Origin: Clostridium sp. CAG:575
Lineage (GTDB): Bacteria; Bacillota; Clostridia; TANB77; CAG-508
Assembly: GCA_000435535.1 (NCBI GenBank)
Contig: FR884564.1
Location: forward strand, 25,795 to 82,057
Direction: 5' to 3'
Length of the DNA: 56,263 bases
The position numbers and the translations under genes are program-made. The notes under the pieces were generated by a model. The model did no database searches. It had not been told where the DNA came from and saw only the letters and a program-made list of their open reading frames with translations. Positions 24,661 through 32,978 of the stretch are shown here, one piece after another; position 1 is the stretch's first letter; each line of letters begins with the position of its first letter.

Positions 24661-27148
24661 TGTACGAAACAAGTAAAAAATGGAAACAAAATATATATGA
24701 AAACCCAGTTTGTGCAATGAACATTTATATAGACGATACACTAATAAATCCAGATTATATTTTGGAATTTAAAAAGGGTGGCAATGCATTTGAAGAAGAA
24801 TTTTGTCTAGGTGGTACACCAAGTCAATACATTGAAATGAAATTATATAAAGATAAAATGCCAGAAACTCTTTCAAAAATAAGAGTGGAATATGGCATTT
24901 TAATAAATCACGCATTAACAGTATCAGAAGTAAATGCAATGATGGTTGGAACATTAAATGGAATACCAGTCAAGAGCCTAACCAAAAATGATAGTAGTTT
25001 CGAAATGATACCAATACGGAGTCTATAATGTAGATGATTACACAGACAATGATGATAATACAATAACAATAAAAGCACTAGATAATATGATTAAATTTGA
25101 GTTTAATTACGATGGTAGTGAATTAATATCAAAAGGCGAAGCAACTCTTTTACAAGTTGCACAAGATATCTGTAATAAAGCAGGAGTAGAATTGGGTTCT
25201 ACTTCTTTTTTAAATTTAGATAAAAAGGTCTCTGTCTATGACAATACTGTAACTGCAAGAGAATATCTAAGTTATATTGCTGAAAGTGCTGGTTGTTTTG
25301 CTTGTATTGATAGAGAAGGAAAATTATGTTTTAGAGAATTTTATCAAGATGAAACAGAAATTCCACTTGAAATGTTTGGAGAATACAAATGGGGCGAAGA
25401 ATTTAAAATTTCAAAAGTATCATATGAAGATGGCGTTAGAAGTTTTAAATTTGGAGATGACACAAGAAATAATCTTTGGATAAATCAAGAAAATATGTAC
25501 ATTGTTGACGAAGACCAAGTTCAAAAAATTTATAACAAAATAAAAGGCTTAACAGTAAATACATTTGAAGGAAAAGTAATAATAGATCCTGCTATAGACC
25601 TTGGAGACAAAATAGTTATAAATGGTAAAAATGTTATTTATCAAGGTGAAATGTCATTAGAAGGAAAATTTATTGCACAAATATCAAGCAAAATACAAAT
25701 AAAACAAAAAGAGGAAACAACAGTAAAAAAAGAAAGTCAAAAAGTTGTAAATAGAAGAGTTCAAAGCAGAATAGACCAAGCAGAAGGGACAATTAAACAG
25801 TTAGTTGAAGAAACAACTGAAAATTCTAAAAAAATAACAAAGCATGAGCAAGATATAAATGGAATATATCAAAGAATATCGGATATAGAGGATTTAACAA
25901 ACGATATAGAAGGGATAAATACAGTTATATTAGAAAATTGTATAAAAGGAAGACTGCTAGAGCTACATATATATGGAAACAATACAGTATTTAAGTATTT
26001 ATATCCAGGAGACACATTATCACCAGGTGATAACTTATATCCATTTGGAGATAGCAGAATAGTAGTAATTGATAAAGATAATAATCAAACTACTTATGAA
26101 TTAGGTGTATTAGACGTATTAAGACAAAACAGTGAAATATGTGATGAATATGTATTAGAAGATGGAGAAGCAAAAGTAATAAGAAGAGTAAACGAAGATG
26201 GAACAACAAAAGCCAAAGAAACTGTAGAAGCTTTAGGTAAATTTGAAATATTACTAAAAGAAGGAAATAATACAATAACTATTCAAAATTATACAGCAAA
26301 AATAAAAGCAAAATGGGCTATAAAGAGTGACTACACGGATGTATTTGCAACTAGAGTTGAAATGAACTCAAGCATAGAACAAACAGCACAGGAAATAAAT
26401 TTAGAAGTCAAAAAGAAGGTAGATGAAAATGAAATTATTTCAAAAATTAATCAAAGTGCTGAACAAATTAGTATTGAAGCAGACAAAATCAGCCTTAAAC
26501 GGAAAAATATTAAATTTAACAGACAATATGGCAATATCAAGTAAAAATTTTAATGTTGATAGTAATGGAAATATGAGTTGTACAAGTGCAACTATAAAAA
26601 ATGGAGATTTCTTTGAGTTGACCTCAAGTGGCAAACTTAAAATAAAAGGAAAAGGAACAGCAAACGATTTATTTAGAGTAGAGGAAAATGATTCAAATAA
26701 TTTTACATATATACAACCAGTTGGGATTGGGATAGTTAATTCTTCTGGTAATAGAATTGATTTACAAGCTGGAAGCTCAAAATCTGCAATTTATGTAGAT
26801 GGACAAGGTGGTTCAACAACTATACTTAATACTGGAATAACAACACCTACATTGACACAAACATCAAAAGAAGAAAGCAAAAAGAATTTTGAAAAACTCA
26901 AAGATAATGCACTAGAAACAATAAAAAATATAGACATTTATAAATATAACTTAAAAACAGAAAAAGATACAGATAAGAAGCACATAGGATTTGTAATTGG
27001 AGATAACTATAATTACTCAAAAGAAGTAACAAGTACAGATAATCAAGGAGTGGATAATTATTCATTTACAAGTTTATGTTGTAAAGCGATACAAGAATTA
27101 TCACAAGAAGTTGAAGAACTAAAAAAACAATTGAAGGAGGTAAAATAG
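24660..27148 (+). CDS. Tail-tip/tail-associated protein, two +1 frameshifts at CGG
   Basis: One 828-residue tail-tip protein is encoded in three successive frames. The zero frame ends at 25028; at 25017-25019 IPI is followed by CGG, and without the C the next residues are GVYNVDDYTDND. That frame ends at 26544; at 26500-26502 SLK is followed by CGG, and skipping C gives GKILNLTDNMAISS. The product starts with a tail-hub region, has a coiled coil near 380-430 and ends in a beta-helical region with a chaperone-like terminal segment (HIGFVIGD then a coiled coil), as in endopeptidase-tail and Prophage_tail families. Two shifts in one gene would multiply their effects, so high efficiency is required if it is used. 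Confidence 0.85.
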
Positions 27149-27616
27149 ATGACTAAAATTACTTTTAAAAATAATGGACAACCAGCTATAAATGATACGA
27201 ATTTAAATAAAATACAAGATAATATTGAAAGTGATATTAATTCAAAAAATACAGCTGTAAATTCTAGGATTGATGGAACAGTGCTATACAATAATTCAAA
27301 TGGAATATTTACAGGAACAGGCACGATAAATGATGACATATCTAAATACAAAAAAATACTTGTAGAAGTAACAGGATATACAATATATTCAACATTTGTA
27401 TTTTTAGAACCAAGTAATAAAAAATTAAATTGTATTCTTGATACAGAAACATCAGAAAGTTATTACGTACCAAGTTCAATTATTTTCAAAATAGTAAATA
27501 AAACTGTGACAATATTAAAAAATACAACATTAGCAATAAACTCTACAGAGCAAGCATTAAGTGTTAATAATACATATTACAAACCAAAAATTACAAAAAT
27601 AATAGGATATAAATAG
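27149..27616 (+). CDS. Tail fibre-associated protein, 155 aa
   Basis: The N-terminal 40 residues (INDTNLNKIQDNIESDINSK) resemble the attachment segment of clostridial phage tail fibres; the rest is beta-rich. Starts right after the tail-tip stop. A short fibre or fibre adaptor is likely. Confidence 0.65.
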   Translation: MTKITFKNNGQPAINDTNLNKIQDNIESDINSKNTAVNSRIDGTVLYNNSNGIFTGTGTINDDISKYKKILVEVTGYTIYSTFVFLEPSNKKLNCILDTETSESYYVPSSIIFKIVNKTVTILKNTTLAINSTEQALSVNNTYYKPKITKIIGYK

Positions 27617-27627
27617 GAGGTGCTTCA

Positions 27628-29772
27628 ATGAGTGAAACAACAAATTTAAAATTATTTAAACATGATAATCCAGAAACAAACGAAGAACAATTTGATATAG
27701 GAAATTACTTAAATGGTAACTGGGATAAGATTGATGAAAATGTTGAAGAAGTTAATACTGAAATATCAAATATTAAAACAGAAAAAACAGAACTAGAAAA
27801 AGAACTAAAAGAAATGCAAGAAGATTATTATCAAACAAGTATAAGAGGACAAGCCAGTGGAGAATACATACATGTAGAAGACAGCAGTGGAGCAAGGTGC
27901 AAGATAGGAATTAGTGGGAATAGTGAGCAGGAGACGAGAAGTGGAAAGAATTTATTTAAACCTTTAAATTTTACAAGTAATGGAATAACAACAACATATG
28001 ATAAAGACGGTGTAGGAACTATAAAAGGAACGTCGACTAATGCGTGGGCAAATATTTCAGCTAATGTTATATATTCATATCCTGCTGGAAATTATGTTTT
28101 GTCTATTGATAAAACCAAAACATTTAATATACATTTTAAAGGCATATATACTGATAAAGAAATATTTGAATTTGTGATTCCTGCGGGTTCTAAAACAAAA
28201 AATGTGGCATTTAAAAAAGAAGTATATAGTATGTATGCTTTTATAAGTAGTTTTGCAGCAGGAACAACTTTTGATGACACAATAAAAATTCAACTAGAAA
28301 AAGGCTCTACTGCAACTGATTTTGAACAATACGGAATAAGCCCAAGTCCAGATTATCCAAGTGAAATAAAAACAGTAGGTAGTAATGTAAATTTATTGGA
28401 TAAAAGTAAGTTTGTTTTTAATAGAGCTCTTAATAATGACACTGGAGAAATAAGAACATCAACTAGTGGAAATTGGTATGGTACAGAAGAATATATTGAT
28501 TTTAGAAAATATGCAGGTAAAACAATTTCTCTATCAAATAGAACAACGGTTGCCTTCTATGATACTAATAAAAAATTCATATCATATATTGCAGCAACTC
28601 AAAGTCCTACAGGAACAGTTCCTCAAAATACTGCTTATATTAGAGCAGATGTTTATAAAGATTATTACGATGTTGTAAAACTAGTTGAAGGCACAGAAGT
28701 AGGAAAATACAGCAAATATGGTATGGGTTCAGTTAAGTTAACTAAATGTAATAAGAATATACTAAGATTGCCAGAAGTAACTGAAAAGGAAATAAATGGA
28801 GTAAAGTATTCAATAAGAGAAGGAAAATTATATTTAAATGGTATAGCAACAGCAGATACAAGAATTGATATACCAATAAACTTAACTTTAAGAACTGGAA
28901 AATATACACACAGTAGAAATAATATTGAAATAAAAAAAATATATTTATCTTTAGATAATATAAACCATACAATGTTAAATAATAATTTAACAGAAAAAAC
29001 GTGGGAAACAACGAAGGATACAAATTATACAAATTATTTAATATGGTTTAGTAAGACAGAATTTAATAATATTATTTTAAATTTACAAATAGAAGAGAGT
29101 ATAATAGCAACACCATACAAAGAACATCAAGAACAATCATACATAATGCCAGTTCAAAAAGAAATGCTAGAAGATGACTATTTTGATTGGGATAATGAAG
29201 AAGAAGTACATACGTGGAATAAATTAGTTCTGACAGGAGATGAAGCGTGGGTAAGAGAGGCAACAACATCTGCTGGATATAGATTTTTTATGAATCCAAG
29301 TCCAAGTGCAAGATTTAATAATGATGCAAAGAAAAATGTTTTTTGTGATAAACTTAATAGAAAGACAGCCAATGAAACTTGGCTAGGAAATGAGGGAATA
29401 TCTGCTAGTAAGAATATTCAAATATATTTAAAAGAGTATTCTACTAAAACATTAGATGAATTTAAAACGTGGCTAAAGGAGCATGTGCTAACAGTTTATT
29501 ACAAATTGGCAACACCAACTCGCCTAAAATTTACAGATGACCAGAAATCAGTAGCAAAAGAACTAAATAACGCAAGAACATATAAAAATGTAACAAACAT
29601 AACAACAGATAGTAAAGCAATACTAAGCTTAGACTATGTAAAAGACCAAGAGACACAAAATCAAAAAATGCAAAATGAAATAGACGAAATAAAGCAGTTG
29701 TTAAGTACAACACAAACAAGTGCAATGCTATTAGATAACTTGCAGAAAGAAGTAGAAAGCGAGGTGGAATAA
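27628..29772 (+). CDS. Tail fibre / receptor-binding protein, 714 aa
   Basis: The N-terminus (NLKLFKHDNPETNEEQFDIG then NWDKIDEN) is the typical adaptor of fibres in Firmicute phages, followed by a short coiled coil. The body has repeated modules with Ser-Gly-Lys-Asn-Leu-Phe type starts and jelly-roll-like carbohydrate-binding segments, and a coiled coil at the end. It probably binds cell wall glycans. AGGAGGTG site. Confidence 0.8.
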   Translation: MSETTNLKLFKHDNPETNEEQFDIGNYLNGNWDKIDENVEEVNTEISNIKTEKTELEKELKEMQEDYYQTSIRGQASGEYIHVEDSSGARCKIGISGNSEQETRSGKNLFKPLNFTSNGITTTYDKDGVGTIKGTSTNAWANISANVIYSYPAGNYVLSIDKTKTFNIHFKGIYTDKEIFEFVIPAGSKTKNVAFKKEVYSMYAFISSFAAGTTFDDTIKIQLEKGSTATDFEQYGISPSPDYPSEIKTVGSNVNLLDKSKFVFNRALNNDTGEIRTSTSGNWYGTEEYIDFRKYAGKTISLSNRTTVAFYDTNKKFISYIAATQSPTGTVPQNTAYIRADVYKDYYDVVKLVEGTEVGKYSKYGMGSVKLTKCNKNILRLPEVTEKEINGVKYSIREGKLYLNGIATADTRIDIPINLTLRTGKYTHSRNNIEIKKIYLSLDNINHTMLNNNLTEKTWETTKDTNYTNYLIWFSKTEFNNIILNLQIEESIIATPYKEHQEQSYIMPVQKEMLEDDYFDWDNEEEVHTWNKLVLTGDEAWVREATTSAGYRFFMNPSPSARFNNDAKKNVFCDKLNRKTANETWLGNEGISASKNIQIYLKEYSTKTLDEFKTWLKEHVLTVYYKLATPTRLKFTDDQKSVAKELNNARTYKNVTNITTDSKAILSLDYVKDQETQNQKMQNEIDEIKQLLSTTQTSAMLLDNLQKEVESEVE

Positions 29773-29970
29773 ATGATAGTTGAATTATTAAAGAAACTAA
29801 TAACAAAAAAATACTACAAAGAAAAAGCAGACATTGAAAACAAACTAAATGTATTTTACGCTATGAACAAAATCAGTGATGAAGAATATAGTGAATTAAC
29901 ATTACTCGTAGAAGATACATATGTAGAAGTTGAAGAGACTAACGAAGAACTAGCCAAGGAGGAAGAATAA
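29773..29970 (+). CDS. XkdX-like small phage protein, 65 aa
   Basis: A 65-residue protein with the pattern FYAMNKISDEEYSELTLLV and acidic tail found downstream of fibre genes in clostridial phages. Function unknown. Overlaps the next start by one base. Confidence 0.65.
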   Translation: MIVELLKKLITKKYYKEKADIENKLNVFYAMNKISDEEYSELTLLVEDTYVEVEETNEELAKEEE

Positions 29971-30281
29971 TGCAAGATACTGAATTAATTGAAAAAGTAG
30001 CACACTTAGAAGAACGAGAAAAGTCAAACACAAAGAGAATAGGAGACCATGACGAAAGAATTGATAAACTTGAAAAAACATATTCTATAATGGAAAAAAT
30101 GGATTATAGAATGGGAAAAGTAGAATCGGCAGTAGAGAAGATAGACCAAAAGTTAGATAGTAATGTTTCAGAAATAGACAAAGAAAAAAGTAAGAAATGG
30201 GACAAACTAGTAGATTATATATTTTATTCTGTTTTGGCTGTAATATTAGGGCTTATATATATGAAATTAGGTTTAAAGTAG
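29970..30281 (+). CDS. XhlA-like lysis-associated protein, 103 aa
   Basis: A coiled-coil N-terminus (about residues 5-75) followed by a single membrane span (YIFYSVLAVILGLIYMKLG), the layout of hemolysin XhlA proteins that act with holin and amidase in Bacillus PBSX. Position before holin-like and amidase genes agrees. Confidence 0.75.
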   Translation: MQDTELIEKVAHLEEREKSNTKRIGDHDERIDKLEKTYSIMEKMDYRMGKVESAVEKIDQKLDSNVSEIDKEKSKKWDKLVDYIFYSVLAVILGLIYMKLGLK

Positions 30282-30294
30282 GAGGTGAGACGAT

Positions 30295-30492
30295 ATGGAA
30301 AAATTAAAAACAATAGCAAAGTATTTAACAAATATATTAGCAATAGTGAGTGCATTAGTAGCTGGAATAAATGCAGTTGATGGAATAACAATACCATGTG
30401 CAATACAAATAGTACAAGTTATTGCAGTAGTACAAGGAGTTATTGGAACATATTTGTTAGGACAAAAAGCAATAAATAATAAGGAGGAATAA
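30295..30492 (+). CDS. Putative holin, 65 aa
   Basis: A 65-residue protein with two membrane segments (ILAIVSALVAGINAV and IQIVQVIAVVQGVIGTYLLG) and a charged end, between the XhlA-like gene and the endolysin. Size and location fit a class II holin. Confidence 0.7.
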   Translation: MEKLKTIAKYLTNILAIVSALVAGINAVDGITIPCAIQIVQVIAVVQGVIGTYLLGQKAINNKEE

Positions 30493-30495
30493 ACC

Positions 30496-30564
30496 ATGGA
30501 AAAAGAAATTGTAGAAACAATGGAATTAGCCGAAGAAGATACAAGGGGTGAAGCAAATGAATAA
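30496..30564 (+). CDS. Acidic micropeptide, 22 aa
   Basis: ATG 30496 behind AAGGAGG opens 22 codons of a very acidic peptide that overlaps the endolysin start by eight bases. It probably serves translational coupling to the endolysin; a peptide function is unproven. Confidence 0.4.
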   Translation: MEKEIVETMELAEEDTRGEANE

Positions 30565-31303
30565 TATAGAAGAAAGATTATTAACAGTAAATCCATATAG
30601 TAGATGTGGAGAAAAACAAGGGACAATAAAAAACATAGTGGTACATTGGGTTGGAAATGCAGGAAGTTCAGCAATAGCAAATAGAAACTACTTTGAAAAT
30701 CTAAGAATTACACATAAAACATATGCTTCAAGCCATTATGTAATAGGATTGAATGGAGAAATAATAAAATGTATTCCAGAGGATGAAATAGCTTATCATT
30801 CAGGTTCATATAGTATGAATAGAAAATCAATAGGAATAGAAGACTGTCATCCAGACTGGGACGGGAAGTTCAATGACAATACATATAATAGTTTAGTAGA
30901 ATTATGTGCAGATATATGTAAAAGATATAATTTAGGTATAGACGCAATTATAAGACATTATGATGTAACAGGAAAAGAATGTCCAAGATATTATGTAAGA
31001 AATGAACAAGAATGGATAAAATTCAAAAATGATGTAGCAAATAAATTAGGACAAGCTACAACTACTGTAGCAGTACCAAAAGTTGAAGGGAGTGATGAGC
31101 CAGTGAGAAGATATAAGAATGGTTCAACAAAAGAAATTATATATGCAGATACAAGTTTAACAAAAGTAATAGGAAGTTTAAGCCCATATGAAGAATGTGA
31201 TTGTTTTGGAATATTTAATAATAGACCAATGGTAAGATATAAAATAGACGGAACAAATAATTACAAGATAGGATTTGCTAAATGGACAGGTGGAGTTAGA
31301 TAA
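30557..31303 (+). CDS. Endolysin: N-acetylmuramoyl-L-alanine amidase
   Basis: A 248-residue Amidase_2/PGRP-type enzyme that cuts between N-acetylmuramic acid and L-Ala of peptidoglycan. Zinc ligands are visible in VVHWVGNAG (His near residue 31) and IIRHYDVTGKECP (His about 133, Cys 141); the family features SSHYVIGLNGEI and AYHSG are in between. The last 65 residues form an SH3-like or beta-rich wall-binding domain. ATG 30557 is chosen over GTG 30548 because AGGGGTG is better spaced. No signal peptide, so export depends on the holin. Confidence 0.9.
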   Translation: MNNIEERLLTVNPYSRCGEKQGTIKNIVVHWVGNAGSSAIANRNYFENLRITHKTYASSHYVIGLNGEIIKCIPEDEIAYHSGSYSMNRKSIGIEDCHPDWDGKFNDNTYNSLVELCADICKRYNLGIDAIIRHYDVTGKECPRYYVRNEQEWIKFKNDVANKLGQATTTVAVPKVEGSDEPVRRYKNGSTKEIIYADTSLTKVIGSLSPYEECDCFGIFNNRPMVRYKIDGTNNYKIGFAKWTGGVR

Positions 31304-31307
31304 AAAG

Positions 31308-31346
31308 AAGAGGTAAGTTGATTAATTTCAATTTACCTCTTTTTTG
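31308..31346 (+). terminator. Terminator at the end of the late operon
   Basis: AAGAGGTAAGTTGA (31308-31321) pairs with 31328-31341 with one G-U, followed by a T run. It closes the lysis module. Confidence 0.85.
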
Positions 31347-31473
31347 CGTTTTATGGCTTAAAATGAAGGTATATAATTACATTGATTGAAAATAAAAAAG
31401 GCTTAAAATTGATTTTGAAGAGTTAATTTTCGTTGAAATATCAACAAAAAATAAATTTATAATATCGACCTCA

Positions 31474-31507
31474 TTCGACACACTAATTTAACATAATGTG
31501 CTATAAT
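31474..31507 (+). promoter_or_regulatory. Promoter of the TTCGACA-N21-TATAAT class
   Basis: TTCGACA (31474-31480), 21-bp spacer ending TGc, TATAAT (31502-31507). It drives the small genes at the right end of the prophage. Confidence 0.65.
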
Positions 31508-31527
31508 CTATGTAGAGGTGATGAAAT

Positions 31528-31704
31528 ATGAAAGAAGCATATAACAAATCACTACAAATGATAAAAATATTAAAAGTAAAAGATGAGGAAGAGTATAATA
31601 GACTACTAAAATATTATTTGGTATTATCATCAGAAAGTTTAAAAGCAATGTCAAAAACAAGAAGATTCAAGAAAATAATAAAAATAGCAAATGAGAGTGA
31701 ATAA
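31528..31704 (+). CDS. Small basic phage protein, 58 aa
   Basis: ATG 31528 follows TAGAGGTG. The 58-residue helical protein has a basic end (KTRRFKKIIKI). Not recognised. It is the first gene behind its own promoter in the lysogeny-type cargo next to the att site. Confidence 0.6.
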   Translation: MKEAYNKSLQMIKILKVKDEEEYNRLLKYYLVLSSESLKAMSKTRRFKKIIKIANESE

Positions 31705-31710
31705 TGTAAA

Positions 31711-31745
31711 ACATCTCTAGCAATAATAAAGCTAGAGGTGTTTTT
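31711..31745 (+). terminator. Terminator overlapping the next ribosome binding site
   Basis: ACATCTCTAGC (31711-31721) pairs with GCTAGAGGTGT (31731-31741, one G-U), then TTTT. The 3' arm contains AGAGGTG, the ribosome binding site of the following regulator, so the fold would also hide that site. Confidence 0.75.
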
Positions 31746-31747
31746 AA

Positions 31748-31960
31748 ATGATTGTAGAATTAAAAATAAAAGAAATAAGAGAAAGTATGGGGATATCACT
31801 AAGAGAATTATCAGAAGAAACAGGAATAGAAAGACATAGACTAGCAGAAATAGAAGAAGATGTAGATAAAATATTATTTATAGAAATGTTAGTAATAGCA
31901 GAAAATTTGGGTAAAAAAATAACGGACTTATATGATACTAAAAACATAGAGCTACAATAG
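31748..31960 (+). CDS. XRE-family helix-turn-helix regulator, 70 aa
   Basis: A complete small HTH_3/XRE domain: KEIRESMGISLRELSEETGI is helix 1-2 with the turn, RHRLAEIEEDVDKI the recognition helix and beyond. Standalone XRE proteins of this size act as repressors of adjacent genes. Located between two terminators near the att site, so it may control the right-end genes. Confidence 0.8.
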   Translation: MIVELKIKEIRESMGISLRELSEETGIERHRLAEIEEDVDKILFIEMLVIAENLGKKITDLYDTKNIELQ

Positions 31961-31974
31961 ATGTAGCTATTTTT
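31950..31974 (+). terminator. Terminator after the XRE gene
   Basis: AGCTACA (31950-31956) pairs with TGTAGCT (31962-31968), followed by ATTTTT. The hairpin includes the stop codon of the regulator gene. Confidence 0.7.
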
Positions 31975-32117
31975 AGTGTAAAACCCAAAATTCGACAAAA
32001 TATGACTTTTATAAAAGAAAAAGGCACTTTCATAAAACGTTTAAACATTTTGGTAAAAACTAGTATACAATAATTACATCAAAAGACGTCGGATGAAATA
32101 AATAACAGGAGTATAAA

Positions 32118-32378
32118 ATGAAAATTGTCGAAGAAAAAAACGAAAAAATATTTACAAAAAATAATGGAAAGGGTATAATAAAGAAAAATAATAGTCTCTT
32201 ATATGAAAATTGTAATTTTCAAAGAAATGAGGGATTAATTATGAAAAAAACAAAGTATATTGTGTCTAATAAAGAAATGGAAGAATTAATAATAAGTAAG
32301 GAACATTTTGAAAAATATTTTAATAAAAGAAATATAATTACAAGAGAAGAATACGAAAGATATTTAAAGATGAAATGA
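32118..32378 (+). CDS. Small protein next to the att site, 86 aa
   Basis: ATG 32118 follows ACAGGAG. The 86-residue product is basic with a C-terminal helical segment (NIITREEYERYLKMK) resembling the end of small DNA-binding proteins. An in-frame ATG at 32241 would give a 45-residue form. An excisionase-like role is possible from the location but not shown. Confidence 0.5.
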   Translation: MKIVEEKNEKIFTKNNGKGIIKKNNSLLYENCNFQRNEGLIMKKTKYIVSNKEMEELIISKEHFEKYFNKRNIITREEYERYLKMK

Positions 32379-32381
32379 TAC

Positions 32382-32410
32382 TTGACAATAAAAATGAAAA
32401 TAGTTATAAT
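32382..32410 (+). promoter_or_regulatory. Strong promoter pointing out of the prophage
   Basis: Consensus TTGACA (32382-32387), 17-bp spacer, TATAAT (32405-32410). No gene follows for 560 bp; a transcript would run through the arm repeats and att site into the riboswitch region. In the excised circular phage it would point towards the left-end genes, presumably integrase. Confidence 0.8.
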
Positions 32411-32420
32411 AAAAAAAATT

Positions 32421-32475
32421 AACACTTTTTTAACACTTTAGTTTTGAATAACTAAGGATAACTAAAAAGAACTAA
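32421..32475 (+). repeat. Helically phased direct repeats, candidate integrase arm sites
   Basis: AACACTTT occurs at 32421 and 32432 (11 bp apart) and AACTAA at 32450, 32460 and 32470 (exactly 10 bp apart). They lie 70-125 bp inside the right attachment core. Tyrosine integrases bind such phased arm sites beside the core; assignment is by analogy with lambda-type systems. Confidence 0.6.
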
Positions 32476-32545
32476 TTATAAAAAAAGCTGAAAAAACAGT
32501 GATTATAAAGCTTTGTAAAGATATAAAAATAGCTATTTTTTAATC

Positions 32546-32573
32546 ATGGGTTCGATTCCCGTAGGGGTCACCA
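32546..32573 (+). other. Right attachment site: 3' end of a tRNA gene
   Basis: ATGGG-TTCGATT-CCCGT is a complete T-arm (5-bp stem, 7-base loop), followed by AGGGGTC (3' acceptor strand), discriminator A and encoded CCA. Nothing upstream matches the rest of a tRNA, so this is the 28-base copy left at the junction by integration into a tRNA 3' end. The intact gene, whose 5' strand should read GACCCCT, must be left of the window. The amino acid cannot be told. Confidence 0.85.
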
Positions 32574-32660
32574 AAATTTTAAACTTTATAATTATTGTTA
32601 TTAGGGATGTATACTAAATTTAACATTAAATATAATGCAGTAAATAATACAATAAATATT

Positions 32661-32852
32661 TAAAAGGGAGTAGCTTAAAATTACTAATCAACAGTCGCGA
32701 TAAGAAATTATCTGGTTAGTAAGCTTAATAATTGATTTATTTATAATAGAGATAAAAAGTTAATATAAATCAAATAAAGTAAGTGAGACTTTTAAAGGAA
32801 AATTAGTAATATTAGATTATTAAATGATTTTTCTTTAAAAGTCTCATTTTTT
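32661..32852 (+). promoter_or_regulatory. yybP-ykoY (Mn2+) riboswitch with terminator
   Basis: The aptamer shows the class hallmarks: AAAAGGGAGTAGC (32662-32674), the conserved CAGTCGCGAT core near 32690, TCTGG (32711-32715) and the closing AAGCTT (32721-32726). Downstream, TGAGACTTTTAAAG (32784-32797) pairs with CTTTAAAAGTCTCA (32833-32846), then a T run, forming the terminator. Known members bind Mn2+ and turn on export genes; the next gene is a P-type ATPase, in agreement. The bases 32574-32660 and 32853-32978 show no other clear feature. Confidence 0.88.
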
Positions 32853-32978
32853 ATTGAAAGAACATTGTATAAATAAGACAGAAAAGTAAAAAATATTAAA
32901 AACAATGTTTATAAAAAGTCATAAAAATATTAATGTAAAAATACATAGTAGATTAGTATTTGGAAAGGAATGAAAATT

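Larger units (their letters stand above)
1..32573 (+). mobile_element. Prophage, right-hand part (siphovirus-like), ending at a tRNA att site
   Basis: The gene order replication, late regulator, terminase, portal, head, tail, tape measure, tail tip, fibre, holin-like, endolysin is that of a tailed phage with a long non-contractile tail: no sheath or baseplate-wedge genes are seen. All genes are on the plus strand. The right boundary is the 3' end of a tRNA gene at 32546-32573, after which chromosomal genes begin. No integrase, repressor or second att site is visible, so the left end and the intact tRNA should lie left of position 1. Five of the phage genes carry +1 shifts at CGG, as do two chromosomal genes, which suggests long adaptation to this host. 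Confidence 0.93.

Noticed and set aside
31991..32024. Further TTCGACA promoters at 31991 and near 41506
   Set aside because: The box is present, but no -10 element lies 21 bp downstream, so they do not fit the promoter class.
32546..32573. A complete tRNA gene at the prophage end
   Set aside because: Only the T-arm, 3' acceptor strand and CCA are present; upstream bases do not form D or anticodon arms or the 5' acceptor strand.
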